Shown one piece after another: positions 1-8,144 of a stretch of 45,522 nucleotides of DNA; within the stretch, counting starts at the first letter, position 1; every line of letters begins with the position of its first letter. Below the pieces are notes generated by a model that was not told the DNA's origin, searched no databases, and worked only from the letters and a program-made list of their open reading frames with translations. The stretch is taken from the IMG/VR virus record IMGVR_UViG_3300042525_000524, positions 1 through 45,522 of that record; one strand, given 5' to 3'. The position numbers and the translations under genes were made by a program. This stretch comes from a virus.

Positions 1-1
1 A

Positions 2-346
2 ATTGCTGCACCAGTGAGGCAGCCGGTGCCTGCAGATCGAGTGCAGGAAATCGCCAGCCTGAATGGCATGTGGGGCATGTTGAAAATCGCTGCTCTCAAT
101 ACGCAACTGAGCAATCCGCCACGAGGCGCGGCGGTGTCGTTCATCGACTGGATTGAAGCTGGGCGACCACTCAATCCGGACAACGCAGCAGTGCAGCAGA
201 TGGCCGGTGTGCTGGTTTCGTACAGCCTCGCGACGGCAGAGCAGATCGCACAGATAAGCGACGCGGCGAACACTCCGCAGGTGATTACATTTCACGATGT
301 CGGGGCAGCCCGTCAGGCAGGAGTAGCAAGCAATGGCACCACCTGA
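2..346 (+). CDS. 3' part of a gene cut by the window edge; unknown protein of the fibre region
   Basis: The window opens inside this frame (first full codon at 2, stop 344-346). The missing N-terminus is visible at 45139-45522, where the same protein is read with identical residues over the 94 shared codons, so on a circular map the whole protein would have about 148 residues. It is mostly helical in appearance, with a segment IDWIEAGRPLNPDNAAVQQ and no membrane segment, Cys cluster or known motif that I recognise. It sits directly upstream of adhesin-like genes and overlaps the next gene by 14 bases, so a structural or assembly role is likely but inferred. Confidence 0.65.
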   Translation: MAAPVRQPVPADRVQEIASLNGMWGMLKIAALNTQLSNPPRGAAVSFIDWIEAGRPLNPDNAAVQQMAGVLVSYSLATAEQIAQISDAANTPQVITFHDVGAARQAGVASNGTT

Positions 347-863
347 TTACATTCAGTTGACGCAAGGGACTGCGATTGTCTGGGGTGAATCCGGAGCCTC
401 TGGCGTGACTGCTGTTTGCTCACTGAACAACCTCGCCGGTGGTTCTGCGCAGCAGGGCGCGTCTGTTGACCTCGGGGCAAACTGGGAAGACGAATACACA
501 GCGATCCTCGCAATTGAAACAGGGACCGCGCCAACCGCTGGGAACACTTACGAGCTTTACTTCGGTTTCTCGCACGATAACACCAACTGGCCCGCAAAAA
601 TGACGGGCAGCAATGGTGCGTACACGCTCGGGACAAGCGATGCAAACCTACGCCAGATCGGAACACCAGCAGTTGTTTTGGCGGTCACAAACGACGGTAA
701 TACACTGTTGATTCAGGCTGGAAGCATCATCCGCCCACGGGCTCGATATGTCGCGCCGTTAGTGGACAATAACAGCGGACAGGCAACGCGAAATCAGGCG
801 ACGGCATCGAACAACCTAAGTCGTGTTTATCTCGTTCCTCGAAGGCTGATCATCAATGACTAA
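333..863 (+). CDS. Putative virion protein, beta-rich
   Basis: 176 residues. ATG at 333 follows AGGAG at 319-323 with 9 bases of spacing and lies inside the end of the preceding gene. The protein is rich in Gly, Ala, Thr and Asn, has alternating hydrophobic/polar stretches typical of beta-sandwich phage structural proteins, and has no signal peptide or membrane segment. It overlaps the LamG-like gene downstream by 8 bases, so the two are probably co-translated. I do not recognise the family; tail-fibre or capsid-decoration roles are equally possible. Confidence 0.6.
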   Translation: MAPPDYIQLTQGTAIVWGESGASGVTAVCSLNNLAGGSAQQGASVDLGANWEDEYTAILAIETGTAPTAGNTYELYFGFSHDNTNWPAKMTGSNGAYTLGTSDANLRQIGTPAVVLAVTNDGNTLLIQAGSIIRPRARYVAPLVDNNSGQATRNQATASNNLSRVYLVPRRLIIND

Positions 864-1638
864 GCCGTCATGGCAGGACTTCGGGACGCACGACGAATCC
901 GCCTATCCCGAGTTGTGGGATGGGGTGGCATTCGCTGCGGCGCCGTGTCTAGGTCCGACCGGGTTGCGGCTGCATGACCACAGCCGGAGGGTGAACTGGG
1001 GCACGCTGACGAATCTTGTGCCGTCCACAGATTACGTCGTGCAGTCTGGCCAGTATGCACTAAGATTCGACGGCGCGAACAAGAGCGTGCAATTTTCATC
1101 GCTACCTCTGGTAACATTTGCGCGTAGTTTTTCGATGTCGTGTTGGGTGCGAAATATCACGACCCCGAATTCAGACGGCTCACCGTTCTCCTATCGTCTG
1201 TCTCCGATGATATGGATTGATGGCGGCACGGTAAAAGCGTTTTGGAATGGCGTCAAAGCGAGCGGCTCAACGACAGTGACATCACGGTCAGCGTGGTCAA
1301 TGCTGTCAATCGCGTGGACGGGGAGCAGAGCCGAAGTGTATGTTGACGGCAGGCTCGACGGTAGCGGAGCGACAACCTCGGCACCGGTGCCGGACGTGTT
1401 ACCATTTGCAATCGGGCTGTACGCAGAATCACCGCTGCGAAATGTTGCCGGTGACGTTGATGACGCTGTTATCTGGAGTCGGTCGCTTTCGCCGAACGAA
1501 TGGCGGCAACTCTACCAACTCGGCCGCGGCGGCATGTATCAACGCAGACGACGGCGGGCAATCTATCTGCCGCAGGCTGGCTTTCAGGCGGCATGGGCAC
1601 GCGGGTCAAATGTCATGTTAGGATTCAATCAACCATGA
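856..1638 (+). CDS. LamG / concanavalin A-like lectin domain protein, probable adhesin
   Basis: 260 residues. Residues about 30-230 show the LamG jelly-roll pattern: a lead motif GLRLHDHSRRVNWGTLTN, then YALRFDGANKSVQFSS, a WVRN strand, the WTGSRAEVYVDGRLDG hairpin and a closing DDAVIWSRSLSPNEWRQLYQLG helix. This order is the usual one for concanavalin-A-like glucanase/lectin folds, and the lead motif resembles sequences that recur in phage-like proteins of planctomycetes. Such domains bind glycans, so this is a candidate receptor-binding protein on the tail. A basic run RRRRRR lies near residue 235. ATG 856 overlaps the previous gene by 8 bases. Confidence 0.7.
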   Translation: MTKPSWQDFGTHDESAYPELWDGVAFAAAPCLGPTGLRLHDHSRRVNWGTLTNLVPSTDYVVQSGQYALRFDGANKSVQFSSLPLVTFARSFSMSCWVRNITTPNSDGSPFSYRLSPMIWIDGGTVKAFWNGVKASGSTTVTSRSAWSMLSIAWTGSRAEVYVDGRLDGSGATTSAPVPDVLPFAIGLYAESPLRNVAGDVDDAVIWSRSLSPNEWRQLYQLGRGGMYQRRRRRAIYLPQAGFQAAWARGSNVMLGFNQP

Positions 1639-2447
1639 AACGAAACGTGGCAGGGCAGAAAATCGGTGCTCAAATCGTATCGGCGACCGATGGCAGCGCG
1701 TTCACTGGAGCCGTTACAGTCTATGTGACGAAAGACGCAGGCACACAGGCTATCGGTACAGTGGGCAGCGGCGCAGCAACGCACGAAGGCAACGGCTATC
1801 ACACCTACGCACCGAGTCAAACGGAGACCGACGGCAACCTAGTGGCGTTCACTTTCGTCGGCAGTGGTGCGGTGCCGGTGACTGTGCAGGTTACCATGTC
1901 GTCTGAGGTGTGGGATGTCGCATATGCGAACCACACGACTGCCGGCACGTTCGGCAAACTGATGGATATTTTGCGGAAGAGCAACACCGTCTTAGAGGGT
2001 ACGATCCTCGCGAGCCCAACACCAACGACGACCGTGTTTCGCTTGAGCGGCATTGACTACCCGACTGGAGCTTTGACTGGATCTGTTTTGTGGCTGAATT
2101 CAGGGGCATCACAGGAGCAAAACAGCCCGATTCTGACGACTGTAAATAACGGCGATGGCACTGTGACTGTGACGCTGGAAAACGCTTTGGTGACTGCTCC
2201 GACGGCTGGCGATACGGTGCTGATCGACCCAACGTCACACGTTCATTCGGTGGCTGAAATTCAGGCTGGCCTCGGGACGATCGACAATCAGCGGTATCTG
2301 CTGTCGATCTTGGCGGGTGCTACCAGCAGCGCAGGGACGGCTGGCGAGACTTACACGATCACGATCAGCGGCAGCACGTATACTGTCACATTTGCAGGGC
2401 TGGATTCAGTGGGTAATCGTGGGACGACGGCATTCGCGAAAACGTGA
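1635..2447 (+). CDS. Probable tail fibre / baseplate-associated protein with Ig-like N-terminus
   Basis: 270 residues. ATG at 1635 overlaps the LamG-like gene by 4 bases. The first 85 residues look like an Ig-like or carboxypeptidase-regulatory-like sandwich of the type found in phage fibre proteins (SATDGSAFTGAVTVYVT, then GNGYHTYAPSQTETDGNLVAFTF). The middle (about 110-210) is a repetitive Thr/Gly-rich beta region and the end (about 225-270) is another Gly/Ser/Thr-rich strand pattern. No catalytic motif is visible. Its place between adhesin-like and BppU-like genes supports a fibre role; the exact part is inferred. Confidence 0.6.
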   Translation: MKRNVAGQKIGAQIVSATDGSAFTGAVTVYVTKDAGTQAIGTVGSGAATHEGNGYHTYAPSQTETDGNLVAFTFVGSGAVPVTVQVTMSSEVWDVAYANHTTAGTFGKLMDILRKSNTVLEGTILASPTPTTTVFRLSGIDYPTGALTGSVLWLNSGASQEQNSPILTTVNNGDGTVTVTLENALVTAPTAGDTVLIDPTSHVHSVAEIQAGLGTIDNQRYLLSILAGATSSAGTAGETYTITISGSTYTVTFAGLDSVGNRGTTAFAKT

Positions 2448-2455
2448 GGTGAGGG

Positions 2456-2686
2456 ATGAGTGTTGGCAGATGGATAATGCGAGGCAGGGTGTTTCAGGGG
2501 CGAGTATTCGCGGGCTGGGCGCTGGCGAACTCTGGGGCTGTCGTGGTAGTGGCTGAGCAGACTCGACGCCAGCGACTGATCGGCACCAGTTCGGGGCGGT
2601 CCATGCTCACGGCGGCATCAGCAGACGAAACGCGAATGACAGGCACTTCAGGGCAACGATACACGTTGACAGGGACCACACGATGA
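2456..2686 (+). CDS. Small unknown protein of the fibre operon
   Basis: 76 residues, strongly basic, with a hydrophobic stretch GWALANSGAVVVVAE near residues 20-34 that is too short and weak to call a membrane segment with confidence. ATG at 2456 is preceded by GAGGTGAGGG, a good ribosome site, and the stop overlaps the next start by 4 bases, which is the main support for it being a real gene. Function unknown. Confidence 0.5.
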   Translation: MSVGRWIMRGRVFQGRVFAGWALANSGAVVVVAEQTRRQRLIGTSSGRSMLTAASADETRMTGTSGQRYTLTGTTR

Positions 2687-3069
2687 GCACGGCAAACCCT
2701 CCACATGAGCGACGCGTAGGCGACACGGCAACAACCTATTCGGCAATTCTGCAGGCAAAGAACACCAGCGGTGTCATGGTGCCCAAAGACCTTACCGGGC
2801 TGTCTGTGACGTTCGCAATGGTGGACGCTGCAACTGGTGCGGTGAAGATCAGCAGCGCGGCGGCTACGGTTGTGACAGCAGCCAGCGGGATTGTCAGTTA
2901 CGATTTTCAGGCTGCAGACGTGGACACTCCAGGCGTCTACTGGGGCAGCTTTACGGTCAGTCAGAGCGGCGAAACTAACACGTATCCAGCAGCTCCAAAG
3001 GACGGTTTAATCTGGATTCACGGGGACAACAAAACCGCACTGGAAGCCTATGCGGAAGCAGTGGGTTAA
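2683..3069 (+). CDS. BppU-N-like Ig-fold baseplate/fibre protein
   Basis: 128 residues forming one beta-sandwich. The pattern (GDTATTYSAILQ, a DLTGLSVTFAMVDAATG turn, GIVSYDFQAADVDTPGVYWG, and a final strand leading to LIWIHGD) matches what is usual for the N-terminal domain of phage upper baseplate proteins and similar fibre modules: a short Ig-like domain that sits between a host-binding part and the tail. It is the last gene before the 251-base gap and its terminator. Start ATG 2683 overlaps the previous stop by 4 bases. Confidence 0.6.
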   Translation: MSTANPPHERRVGDTATTYSAILQAKNTSGVMVPKDLTGLSVTFAMVDAATGAVKISSAAATVVTAASGIVSYDFQAADVDTPGVYWGSFTVSQSGETNTYPAAPKDGLIWIHGDNKTALEAYAEAVG

Positions 3070-3320
3070 AAGGTACGTATAGGGTGGGCGTAGACGGCCC
3101 CCCCTAGGGGGCGATGGTTGTCAAAAGTGAGAATGCAAAAACCTAATGTTTTACCTAGTGAAAAAGTGGGCAATGATGCGAAAAAGCGGCAAAAAGACTG
3201 GGTTTTTGAGGCTTTTTTGGGTCCTCCCCGGCACCCGGGGGAGCGGCGCGGGTCCCTTACTGCTGACTTTTTTTGCGCATAAGAAAAAATTTGGGCATGA
3301 TACTACTACAGGGGGGCGAG
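3070..3320. other. 251-base noncoding gap, candidate late/early junction and packaging-site region
   Basis: No gene is credible here. The gap holds a 12-base palindrome CCCCCTAGGGGG at 3100-3111, an AT-rich terminator hairpin at 3181-3218, a G/C hairpin (CTCCCC 3224-3229 with GGGGAG 3238-3243) and a GATACT box at 3299-3304 just upstream of the ParB gene. It is the largest gap near the terminase genes, so a cos/pac site could lie here, but I see no sequence that identifies one. Confidence 0.4.
3181..3218 (+). terminator. Rho-independent terminator after the fibre operon
   Basis: A two-part inverted repeat: AAAAAGC (3181-3187) with GCTTTTT (3211-3217), a symmetric 2-base internal loop, then CAAAAA (3190-3195) with TTTTTG (3203-3208), ending in a T run. 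It lies 110 bases after the BppU-like gene and would end late transcripts. Confidence 0.6.
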
Positions 3321-3953
3321 ATGAAAAACAGCAAGGGGAAGGGGGCAGACGTGGGGGCGTCAGCAGGCCCGCAGAAGCCCGGGGCGCAGCAGATTGAACT
3401 GATCCCAGTGGTGGACCTGATCCCATACGCACGCAACGCCAGAACGCACTCAGAGCAGCAAGTCGGACAGATCGCCGGAAGCATCCAGGAATTCGGCTTT
3501 AACGTGCCTGTGCTGATCGACGGACAAAACAGCATCATCGCCGGACACGGCCGCGTACTGGCGGCGCAGCGGCTGAAGCTCGACACGGTCCCTTGCATCC
3601 GTCTGACACACCTCACGGACGCCCAGCGGCGAGCCTACATTCTCGCGGATAATCGGATTGCCCTCAATTCCGGCTGGGATGAAAGCATTCTGGCTGAGGA
3701 GTTGGCAAAACTTGTGCAAGACGAATTCGACGTTGGCAATTTAGGGTTCGATGAAACCGAGTTGCTCAAGGCCCTTGGGTTTGAGGATGACGACGCCGGA
3801 CAGTTAAAGACAATGAGCGTGCGGCCAGCGCCTAAAATGACATGGGTTCTTGTCGGCATTCCGACAGTACGCTTCGGGGAAATTAACACACAAGTCGAAG
3901 CAATAGCAGCCGTTGACGGTTCGTTCGTCGAAACGACGGTGAACGATGACTAA
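3321..3953 (+). CDS. ParB/Srx-domain protein with short C-terminal extension
   Basis: 210 residues from ATG 3321, which follows a G-rich ribosome site. Residues about 25-140 are a ParB N-terminal domain: LIPYARNARTHSEQQVGQIA, then PVLIDGQNSIIAGHGRVLAA with the GHGR signature, and the AQRRAYILADNRIAL segment. In phages this domain is often the N-terminal half of a ParB-methyltransferase fusion; here the methylase half is absent and is replaced by about 45 residues ending FVETTVNDD. The next gene is methyltransferase-like and overlaps by 8 bases, so the usual fusion may be split into two proteins. ParB-like domains can bind or cut DNA or hydrolyse CTP; which applies is not visible. Confidence 0.75.
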   Translation: MKNSKGKGADVGASAGPQKPGAQQIELIPVVDLIPYARNARTHSEQQVGQIAGSIQEFGFNVPVLIDGQNSIIAGHGRVLAAQRLKLDTVPCIRLTHLTDAQRRAYILADNRIALNSGWDESILAEELAKLVQDEFDVGNLGFDETELLKALGFEDDDAGQLKTMSVRPAPKMTWVLVGIPTVRFGEINTQVEAIAAVDGSFVETTVNDD

Positions 3954-4569
3954 GAAAACAGACAATCACAACCCCGCCGTTAAGCTGCGGCTGCGGCAAT
4001 ACTTTTTGAACAAGTACCACGCAAACGGCTCGGCGAAGGTGCTGGATTGCTGCCAAGCTGGCGGCGTCATGTGGACCACGCTCAGAAGAACGCACCCGGT
4101 GACTTCATATTGGGGCGTCGATATGAAGCCGAAGAAAGGCCGATTGCAGATAGACTCAGTGCGAATTTTGCAGCAGCCAGGGCTGAGCCAAAACATTATC
4201 GACATCGACACCTATGGCAGCCCGTGGAAACACTGGTTTGCCGTGCTGCCGAACATTCATCAACCAACGACAATTTTCCTGACAATTGGCAGCACAATGT
4301 TTAAGGGAGCCACGGACGGGGCGGCGCTGGCTGCTCTTGGCTGCACATTTCAGCAGCAAAAATTACCGGATGCATTCCGGGGTAAGCTGGATGAAATTGG
4401 CGTAAGTCACAGCTTGGCAAGGGGTTGCGACTTTGTTACAATGATTGAGGCTGTCGAGGCAGTCTCGACAGGCAACGCCCGCTATATCGGTTTGCGGGTG
4501 GCACCAAAAAAAGACGGCCAGCAGGTTGCAACTGCTGACCGTCCGACACCATCAGTTGAAAGGAACTGA
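3946..4569 (+). CDS. Class I methyltransferase-like protein, possible partner of the DUF5131 protein
   Basis: 207 residues. A Rossmann methyltransferase layout is visible: VLDCCQAGGVMW (motif I), YWGVDMKPKKG (acidic end of strand 2), NIIDIDTYGSPWKHW (motif IV, close to the DxDPYGSP loop of Trm1-type enzymes) and TIFLTIGS (strand 5). Motif I lacks the full GxGxG, so SAM binding is uncertain. It overlaps the ParB gene by 8 bases and is followed after 2 bases by the DUF5131 gene. DUF5131 proteins are often encoded next to a three-Cys-motif partner protein (TcmP); this gene occupies that place, but I cannot confirm family membership. Confidence 0.55.
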   Translation: MTKKTDNHNPAVKLRLRQYFLNKYHANGSAKVLDCCQAGGVMWTTLRRTHPVTSYWGVDMKPKKGRLQIDSVRILQQPGLSQNIIDIDTYGSPWKHWFAVLPNIHQPTTIFLTIGSTMFKGATDGAALAALGCTFQQQKLPDAFRGKLDEIGVSHSLARGCDFVTMIEAVEAVSTGNARYIGLRVAPKKDGQQVATADRPTPSVERN

Positions 4570-4571
4570 CA

Positions 4572-5330
4572 ATGTCACAAGAAACGATTATCGCGTGGAC
4601 AGACCACACGTTCAACCCGTGGATGGGCTGCGAAAAGGTTTCGGCCGGATGCGCAAACTGTTACGCTGAACTGCTGACAAAAAACCGGATGGGCTTGAGT
4701 CTCTGGGGTCCGGCAGCATCGACAAAGCGGCAGGTCACAAAAACCCCGTGGCAAAACGTCCGGCAGTGGAACGCAGACGCCAAGACCGACGGTGTTCGTC
4801 GCCGGGTTTTTTGCGCTTCACTGTGTGATGTTTTCGAGGATCACCCGACCGCAAATGATACGCGGCCTCGCCTGTGGAATCTGATCCGCGAATGCACTTC
4901 GCTCGATTGGCAGTTGCTGACAAAGCGGCCGCAGCGTATCGTAGATAACCTTCCGGCTGATTGGGGCTCGGGCGGCTGGCCGCATGTCTGGCTTGGCACC
5001 TCAGTGGAGGATATGCGCGTAGCGTGGCGTGTGGATGAACTGCGCGATATTCCGGCGGTCGTCAGGTTCATTAGTTACGAGCCAGCAATCGGCCCGCTTG
5101 ACGATCTGGACATCACGGGCATTGACTGGATCATTTACGGTGGTGAGTCCGGCCCAAAGCATCGCGCAGAAAACAAAGACTGGGCACGCGTCATGCACCG
5201 CAAGTGCTCAGAGAATGGCACGGCATTTTTTCACAAGCAGTCCGCAGGCTGGCGAACAGAACTTGGCATCGAGCTAGACGGCAAGATTGTTCGTGAATAC
5301 CCAGTGCCACGGTCGGCAATGCTTGTTTGA
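4572..5330 (+). CDS. DUF5131 (phage Gp37/Gp68) family protein with three-Cys motif
   Basis: 252 residues. ATG 4572 has AAAGGA upstream. The family hallmark is near the N-terminus: W-T-D-H-T-F-N-P-W-x-G-C20 ... GC27ANC30YAE, a CX6CX2C cluster resembling the iron-sulfur cluster site of radical-SAM proteins. It continues with LTKRPQRI, WLGTSVED, FISYEPAIGPL and WIIYGGESGPKHR, all typical of the family. The reaction is not established for this family as far as I know; a redox or radical-SAM-like modification of DNA or nucleotides is a common suggestion. It lies between a methyltransferase-like gene and the terminase genes. Confidence 0.85.
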   Translation: MSQETIIAWTDHTFNPWMGCEKVSAGCANCYAELLTKNRMGLSLWGPAASTKRQVTKTPWQNVRQWNADAKTDGVRRRVFCASLCDVFEDHPTANDTRPRLWNLIRECTSLDWQLLTKRPQRIVDNLPADWGSGGWPHVWLGTSVEDMRVAWRVDELRDIPAVVRFISYEPAIGPLDDLDITGIDWIIYGGESGPKHRAENKDWARVMHRKCSENGTAFFHKQSAGWRTELGIELDGKIVREYPVPRSAMLV

Positions 5331-5346
5331 TTCAAAGCAGAAAGGC

Positions 5347-5364
5347 GAGGGTCGAAAGACCCTC
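5347..5364 (+). promoter_or_regulatory. GAAA-tetraloop hairpin just upstream of a start codon
   Basis: GAGGGTC (5347-5353), loop GAAA, GACCCTC (5358-5364): a perfect 7-bp stem ending 9 bases before ATG 5374. No ribosome site is visible between it and the ATG, so it may control translation of the next gene, or bring a more distant site close. Confidence 0.5.
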
Positions 5365-5373
5365 GGCCCTATT

Positions 5374-5712
5374 ATGGCTACAACCGAAATCCTAACCGAC
5401 CCGCAGCGAGTCCGCGGCGACCTCCGAAAAATTGAGCAGGGCATCCGCCAGGGCTGGAGCATCCCGGACGCCGTGTTTCAGAAGGCGGCTCTCATCATCG
5501 CGGGCATTTTGCAGAACGGCACGAACCGCGAAAAGATCGCGGCCGCTCGCGCGTTGGTGGCAATGAACGAGCAGAACAACCCGGATCCCGTGATAATCGC
5601 GCACCAGCACCAGCATTTGCATCAGCACGTACAGCCTGTTGCGGCACTGCAGGAGACCGACATTGAGCGAAAGCGACGCGAGCTGTCTGGCCGAATTGCT
5701 CGCCTCCGCTGA
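5374..5712 (+). CDS. Unknown protein preceding the small terminase gene; His-rich tail
   Basis: 112 residues from ATG 5374. The body is helical (RGDLRKIEQGIRQGWSIPDAV, then REKIAAARALVAMNEQNN), followed by a striking run HQHQHLHQHVQP near residues 80-91 that could bind metal, and a basic C-terminus. No ribosome site precedes ATG 5374; a start inside the previous gene at 5287 would give an unlikely N-terminus. It overlaps the small terminase gene, so a DNA-binding or terminase-accessory role is possible but inferred. Confidence 0.6.
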   Translation: MATTEILTDPQRVRGDLRKIEQGIRQGWSIPDAVFQKAALIIAGILQNGTNREKIAAARALVAMNEQNNPDPVIIAHQHQHLHQHVQPVAALQETDIERKRRELSGRIARLR

Positions 5713-6238
5713 ATCGCCAGACGATTTGCAAGCGGTCGAACAACTGCTGGCAGAACAGGAGGCACGATGGGCGCGGCAGCCAAAATGGACCGCGGCAACA
5801 CTGGCGGAGGTGGCAGACTTTTTCGGGCTGGCATTGCAGACCGTCAAGCAATGGCGGACTGAATCGCCACCCATGCCGGGCGGTGAGGGCGGCTATCCGT
5901 TGAAGGAAGTCGTGGCCTGGCGACTGGCAAAGTTGCAAAGCAACAGCACCAGCGACGCGAAGAAACTGGCAGAGGTGGAGGCCATCAGGTTGGTGAACGA
6001 ACGCCGAACAATGGAGAACGCACACAAGCGCGGTCTGCTGATCGAGCGGGAGGAAATTGAGCGTGATATGTCTTTGCTGTGGTCCCGATTGTCGGCACGC
6101 CTGCAGGGCATTGGCGAACGAATCGCGGCGCTCGTACCAGCCGAAATGAAGGCCACAACAAAGCAGCGCGTTGAGCAGGAAGTGAGAGTGATTCAAAAGG
6201 AATTCACCGACGGGCTGGAGGAGTTGGTAAGTGAGTAG
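5663..6238 (+). CDS. Terminase small subunit, Nu1-like
   Basis: 191 residues if the TTG at 5663 is used; AGGAGA at 5651-5656 is well placed for it, and the frame is open further upstream without a better site. Residues about 40-85 are a winged-helix DNA-recognition part (TLAEVADFFGLALQTVKQWR and PLKEVVAWRLAKL), followed by a long helix and a C-terminal helical part (RDMSLLWSRLSARLQGIGERIAALVP) as in Nu1-type small subunits. It would bind the packaging site and recruit the large subunit, whose gene it overlaps by 8 bases. It overlaps the previous gene by 50 bases. Confidence 0.75.
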   Translation: MSESDASCLAELLASAESPDDLQAVEQLLAEQEARWARQPKWTAATLAEVADFFGLALQTVKQWRTESPPMPGGEGGYPLKEVVAWRLAKLQSNSTSDAKKLAEVEAIRLVNERRTMENAHKRGLLIEREEIERDMSLLWSRLSARLQGIGERIAALVPAEMKATTKQRVEQEVRVIQKEFTDGLEELVSE

Positions 6239-8144
6239 GTTATGTGTGGAAGTCTGCCGCGAAATGATGCGGCCGCGGATTCTTCAATCCGCTGGCGACT
6301 GGCTTCGCACGTCGTTCTATGACATCACCGGCCGGGCATTCGACGAATCGATGGTGCCGTGGGTTACCGCTCCGCAAGGCCCATGCTGGGCTTACGATTC
6401 AATCCAGTTCAGAACAATCTGGCTACAATGGGCGGCTCGAATGTTCAAAACCAACTTCGGGCTGGCAATGCTCATGCGGTCAATGGACCAGCGGCCCGAA
6501 GAGACGATGTTCGCGACGCCGGACGAAACCAACTGTAAGAGCGTGTTTGGCCGTCTATGGCAGATGCTGGAGAATTGCCCACGACTGCGGGATCAAGTGC
6601 CGATCCGCCAGCGGCAATCGAAGACGCGAATTCAGCTTCGCCGGTCGGTCTGTCATGGTGCCTGGCCTCGGGGTAAGTCTCGACTGGCGGACAAGTCGAT
6701 CCGCGTCGCACACGGAAACGAAATTGACAAATGGGTGATGGAATCGTCGAGCACTGAAGGTGACCCGCAGGAGCGTTTCCGCAAACGCGGGGCGGAGTAC
6801 CCGGACAGAAAATTCGTGATGGAGTCAACGCCGTCTGTTCGCGGCAAGTCGAACGTGGAAACCGGGCTGCTGGGATCAACACACCACCGCTACCACGTCC
6901 CCTGCCCGCACTGTTACAAATTCCAGGCGATCGAATTTGGCGACGGCAGCAGCCCTGGCGGCATTTTCTTTGAGAAGCTCCCTTCCGGGCAGTCCGATAA
7001 GGAACTGGCCCGCAAAACGGCTCACTATGTCTGCCGCTTCTGTGAGGGTCGCATCGACGATATGCACCGGCCGGAAATGATGATGCGCGGCGTGTGGGTT
7101 CCGGCTGGCTGCGAGGTAGATCACGAACGGGCAATGGAAGCCCGCGACCTCCCGCCAGATGATATGTCGTGGTTGCGTGGTGAGCCTCGCAATTGGGGGC
7201 AGGATTACGGCTGCCAGATCAGCGTTTTCTATGCCCTATTTCATGGCTGGGGCTCGATTGCGGCAGACTTCGTTTCCAAATGCAAAAACCCGGCAAAGCT
7301 CCGCCAGTGGATCAACGAAGACAAAGGCGAAACGTGGGAACCGCGGCGCACGAAATCAACGCCGGAGCGAGTCGGCGAGCGGCTGAAAACGCAGTTGCCC
7401 CGCGGCATCGTGCCAGTCTGGGGGCGGCTGCTCACTGTGACCATCGACCAGCAGGCGGCAGAGGGTGGCTACCGGCTCTGGGTTGTCATAGCTCATGGCG
7501 CGGACTGGCGGTCTCATGTTGTAGATTACGGCCTCACGCAGACGCTCGATGAAATTTGGCAGGCGACAATCTGCAGGGCTTACGAGCACGAGGACGGTGG
7601 CAACTCCATGCGGCCACATGCTGCAGCGGCAGACTCCGGCTGGGATACCAAGGCTACATACGATTTCGCCAACCGTCACGATGGCTTTCTTGCTATTAAA
7701 GGCGCCAACCATGACCTCGGCGGCAAGCCTTACCGGCTGTCTTCGGTGCAGGAAGGCGACCACGCAGGGCAGACGCTGCTGACGGTGGCCACAGACTTCT
7801 GGGAGACTGACCTGCAAGCCCGTTTGGACGACCGAACGCCAGTAGATCCCGAAAGCCTGAGCATCTGCGCCGGGGCGGATCGAGACATGGAATTCCTCGA
7901 ACAACTCTGCAACGCCACGCTGGGCGACAAAGTGGACACGCGAGGAAACGCCAAACTGCTCTGGGTGAAGAAAAACGAATCGGCCCCAAACGACTTTCGT
8001 GACGCGATTCGCTACGGGCTGGCCTTGGCGGTATGCTACGCGGAAGAAAACGGCGGGTTTCCAGCACGATCAGAGATTAAGACTCAAAGGACCGTAGTCA
8101 ATGCAGGCGAGACACGAAGCGACGGGAGGCCCTGGATTGAATAA
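6231..8144 (+). CDS. terL: Terminase large subunit, GpA-like ATPase/nuclease
   Basis: 637 residues, GTG start at 6231 with GGAGGAG at 6217-6223. It follows the lambda GpA pattern: an N-terminal ATPase part with EIDKW, EGDPQERFRKR and KFVMESTP, a double zinc-binding site (CPHC at 225-228 and CRFC at 268-271), and a C-terminal nuclease part with DSGWDTKATYDF and an ending FRDAIRYGLALAV. It should cut the concatemer and drive DNA into the prohead with the Nu1-like subunit. Its length matches lambda GpA (641). The next gene starts inside its 3' end. Confidence 0.9.
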   Translation: MSRLCVEVCREMMRPRILQSAGDWLRTSFYDITGRAFDESMVPWVTAPQGPCWAYDSIQFRTIWLQWAARMFKTNFGLAMLMRSMDQRPEETMFATPDETNCKSVFGRLWQMLENCPRLRDQVPIRQRQSKTRIQLRRSVCHGAWPRGKSRLADKSIRVAHGNEIDKWVMESSSTEGDPQERFRKRGAEYPDRKFVMESTPSVRGKSNVETGLLGSTHHRYHVPCPHCYKFQAIEFGDGSSPGGIFFEKLPSGQSDKELARKTAHYVCRFCEGRIDDMHRPEMMMRGVWVPAGCEVDHERAMEARDLPPDDMSWLRGEPRNWGQDYGCQISVFYALFHGWGSIAADFVSKCKNPAKLRQWINEDKGETWEPRRTKSTPERVGERLKTQLPRGIVPVWGRLLTVTIDQQAAEGGYRLWVVIAHGADWRSHVVDYGLTQTLDEIWQATICRAYEHEDGGNSMRPHAAAADSGWDTKATYDFANRHDGFLAIKGANHDLGGKPYRLSSVQEGDHAGQTLLTVATDFWETDLQARLDDRTPVDPESLSICAGADRDMEFLEQLCNATLGDKVDTRGNAKLLWVKKNESAPNDFRDAIRYGLALAVCYAEENGGFPARSEIKTQRTVVNAGETRSDGRPWIE

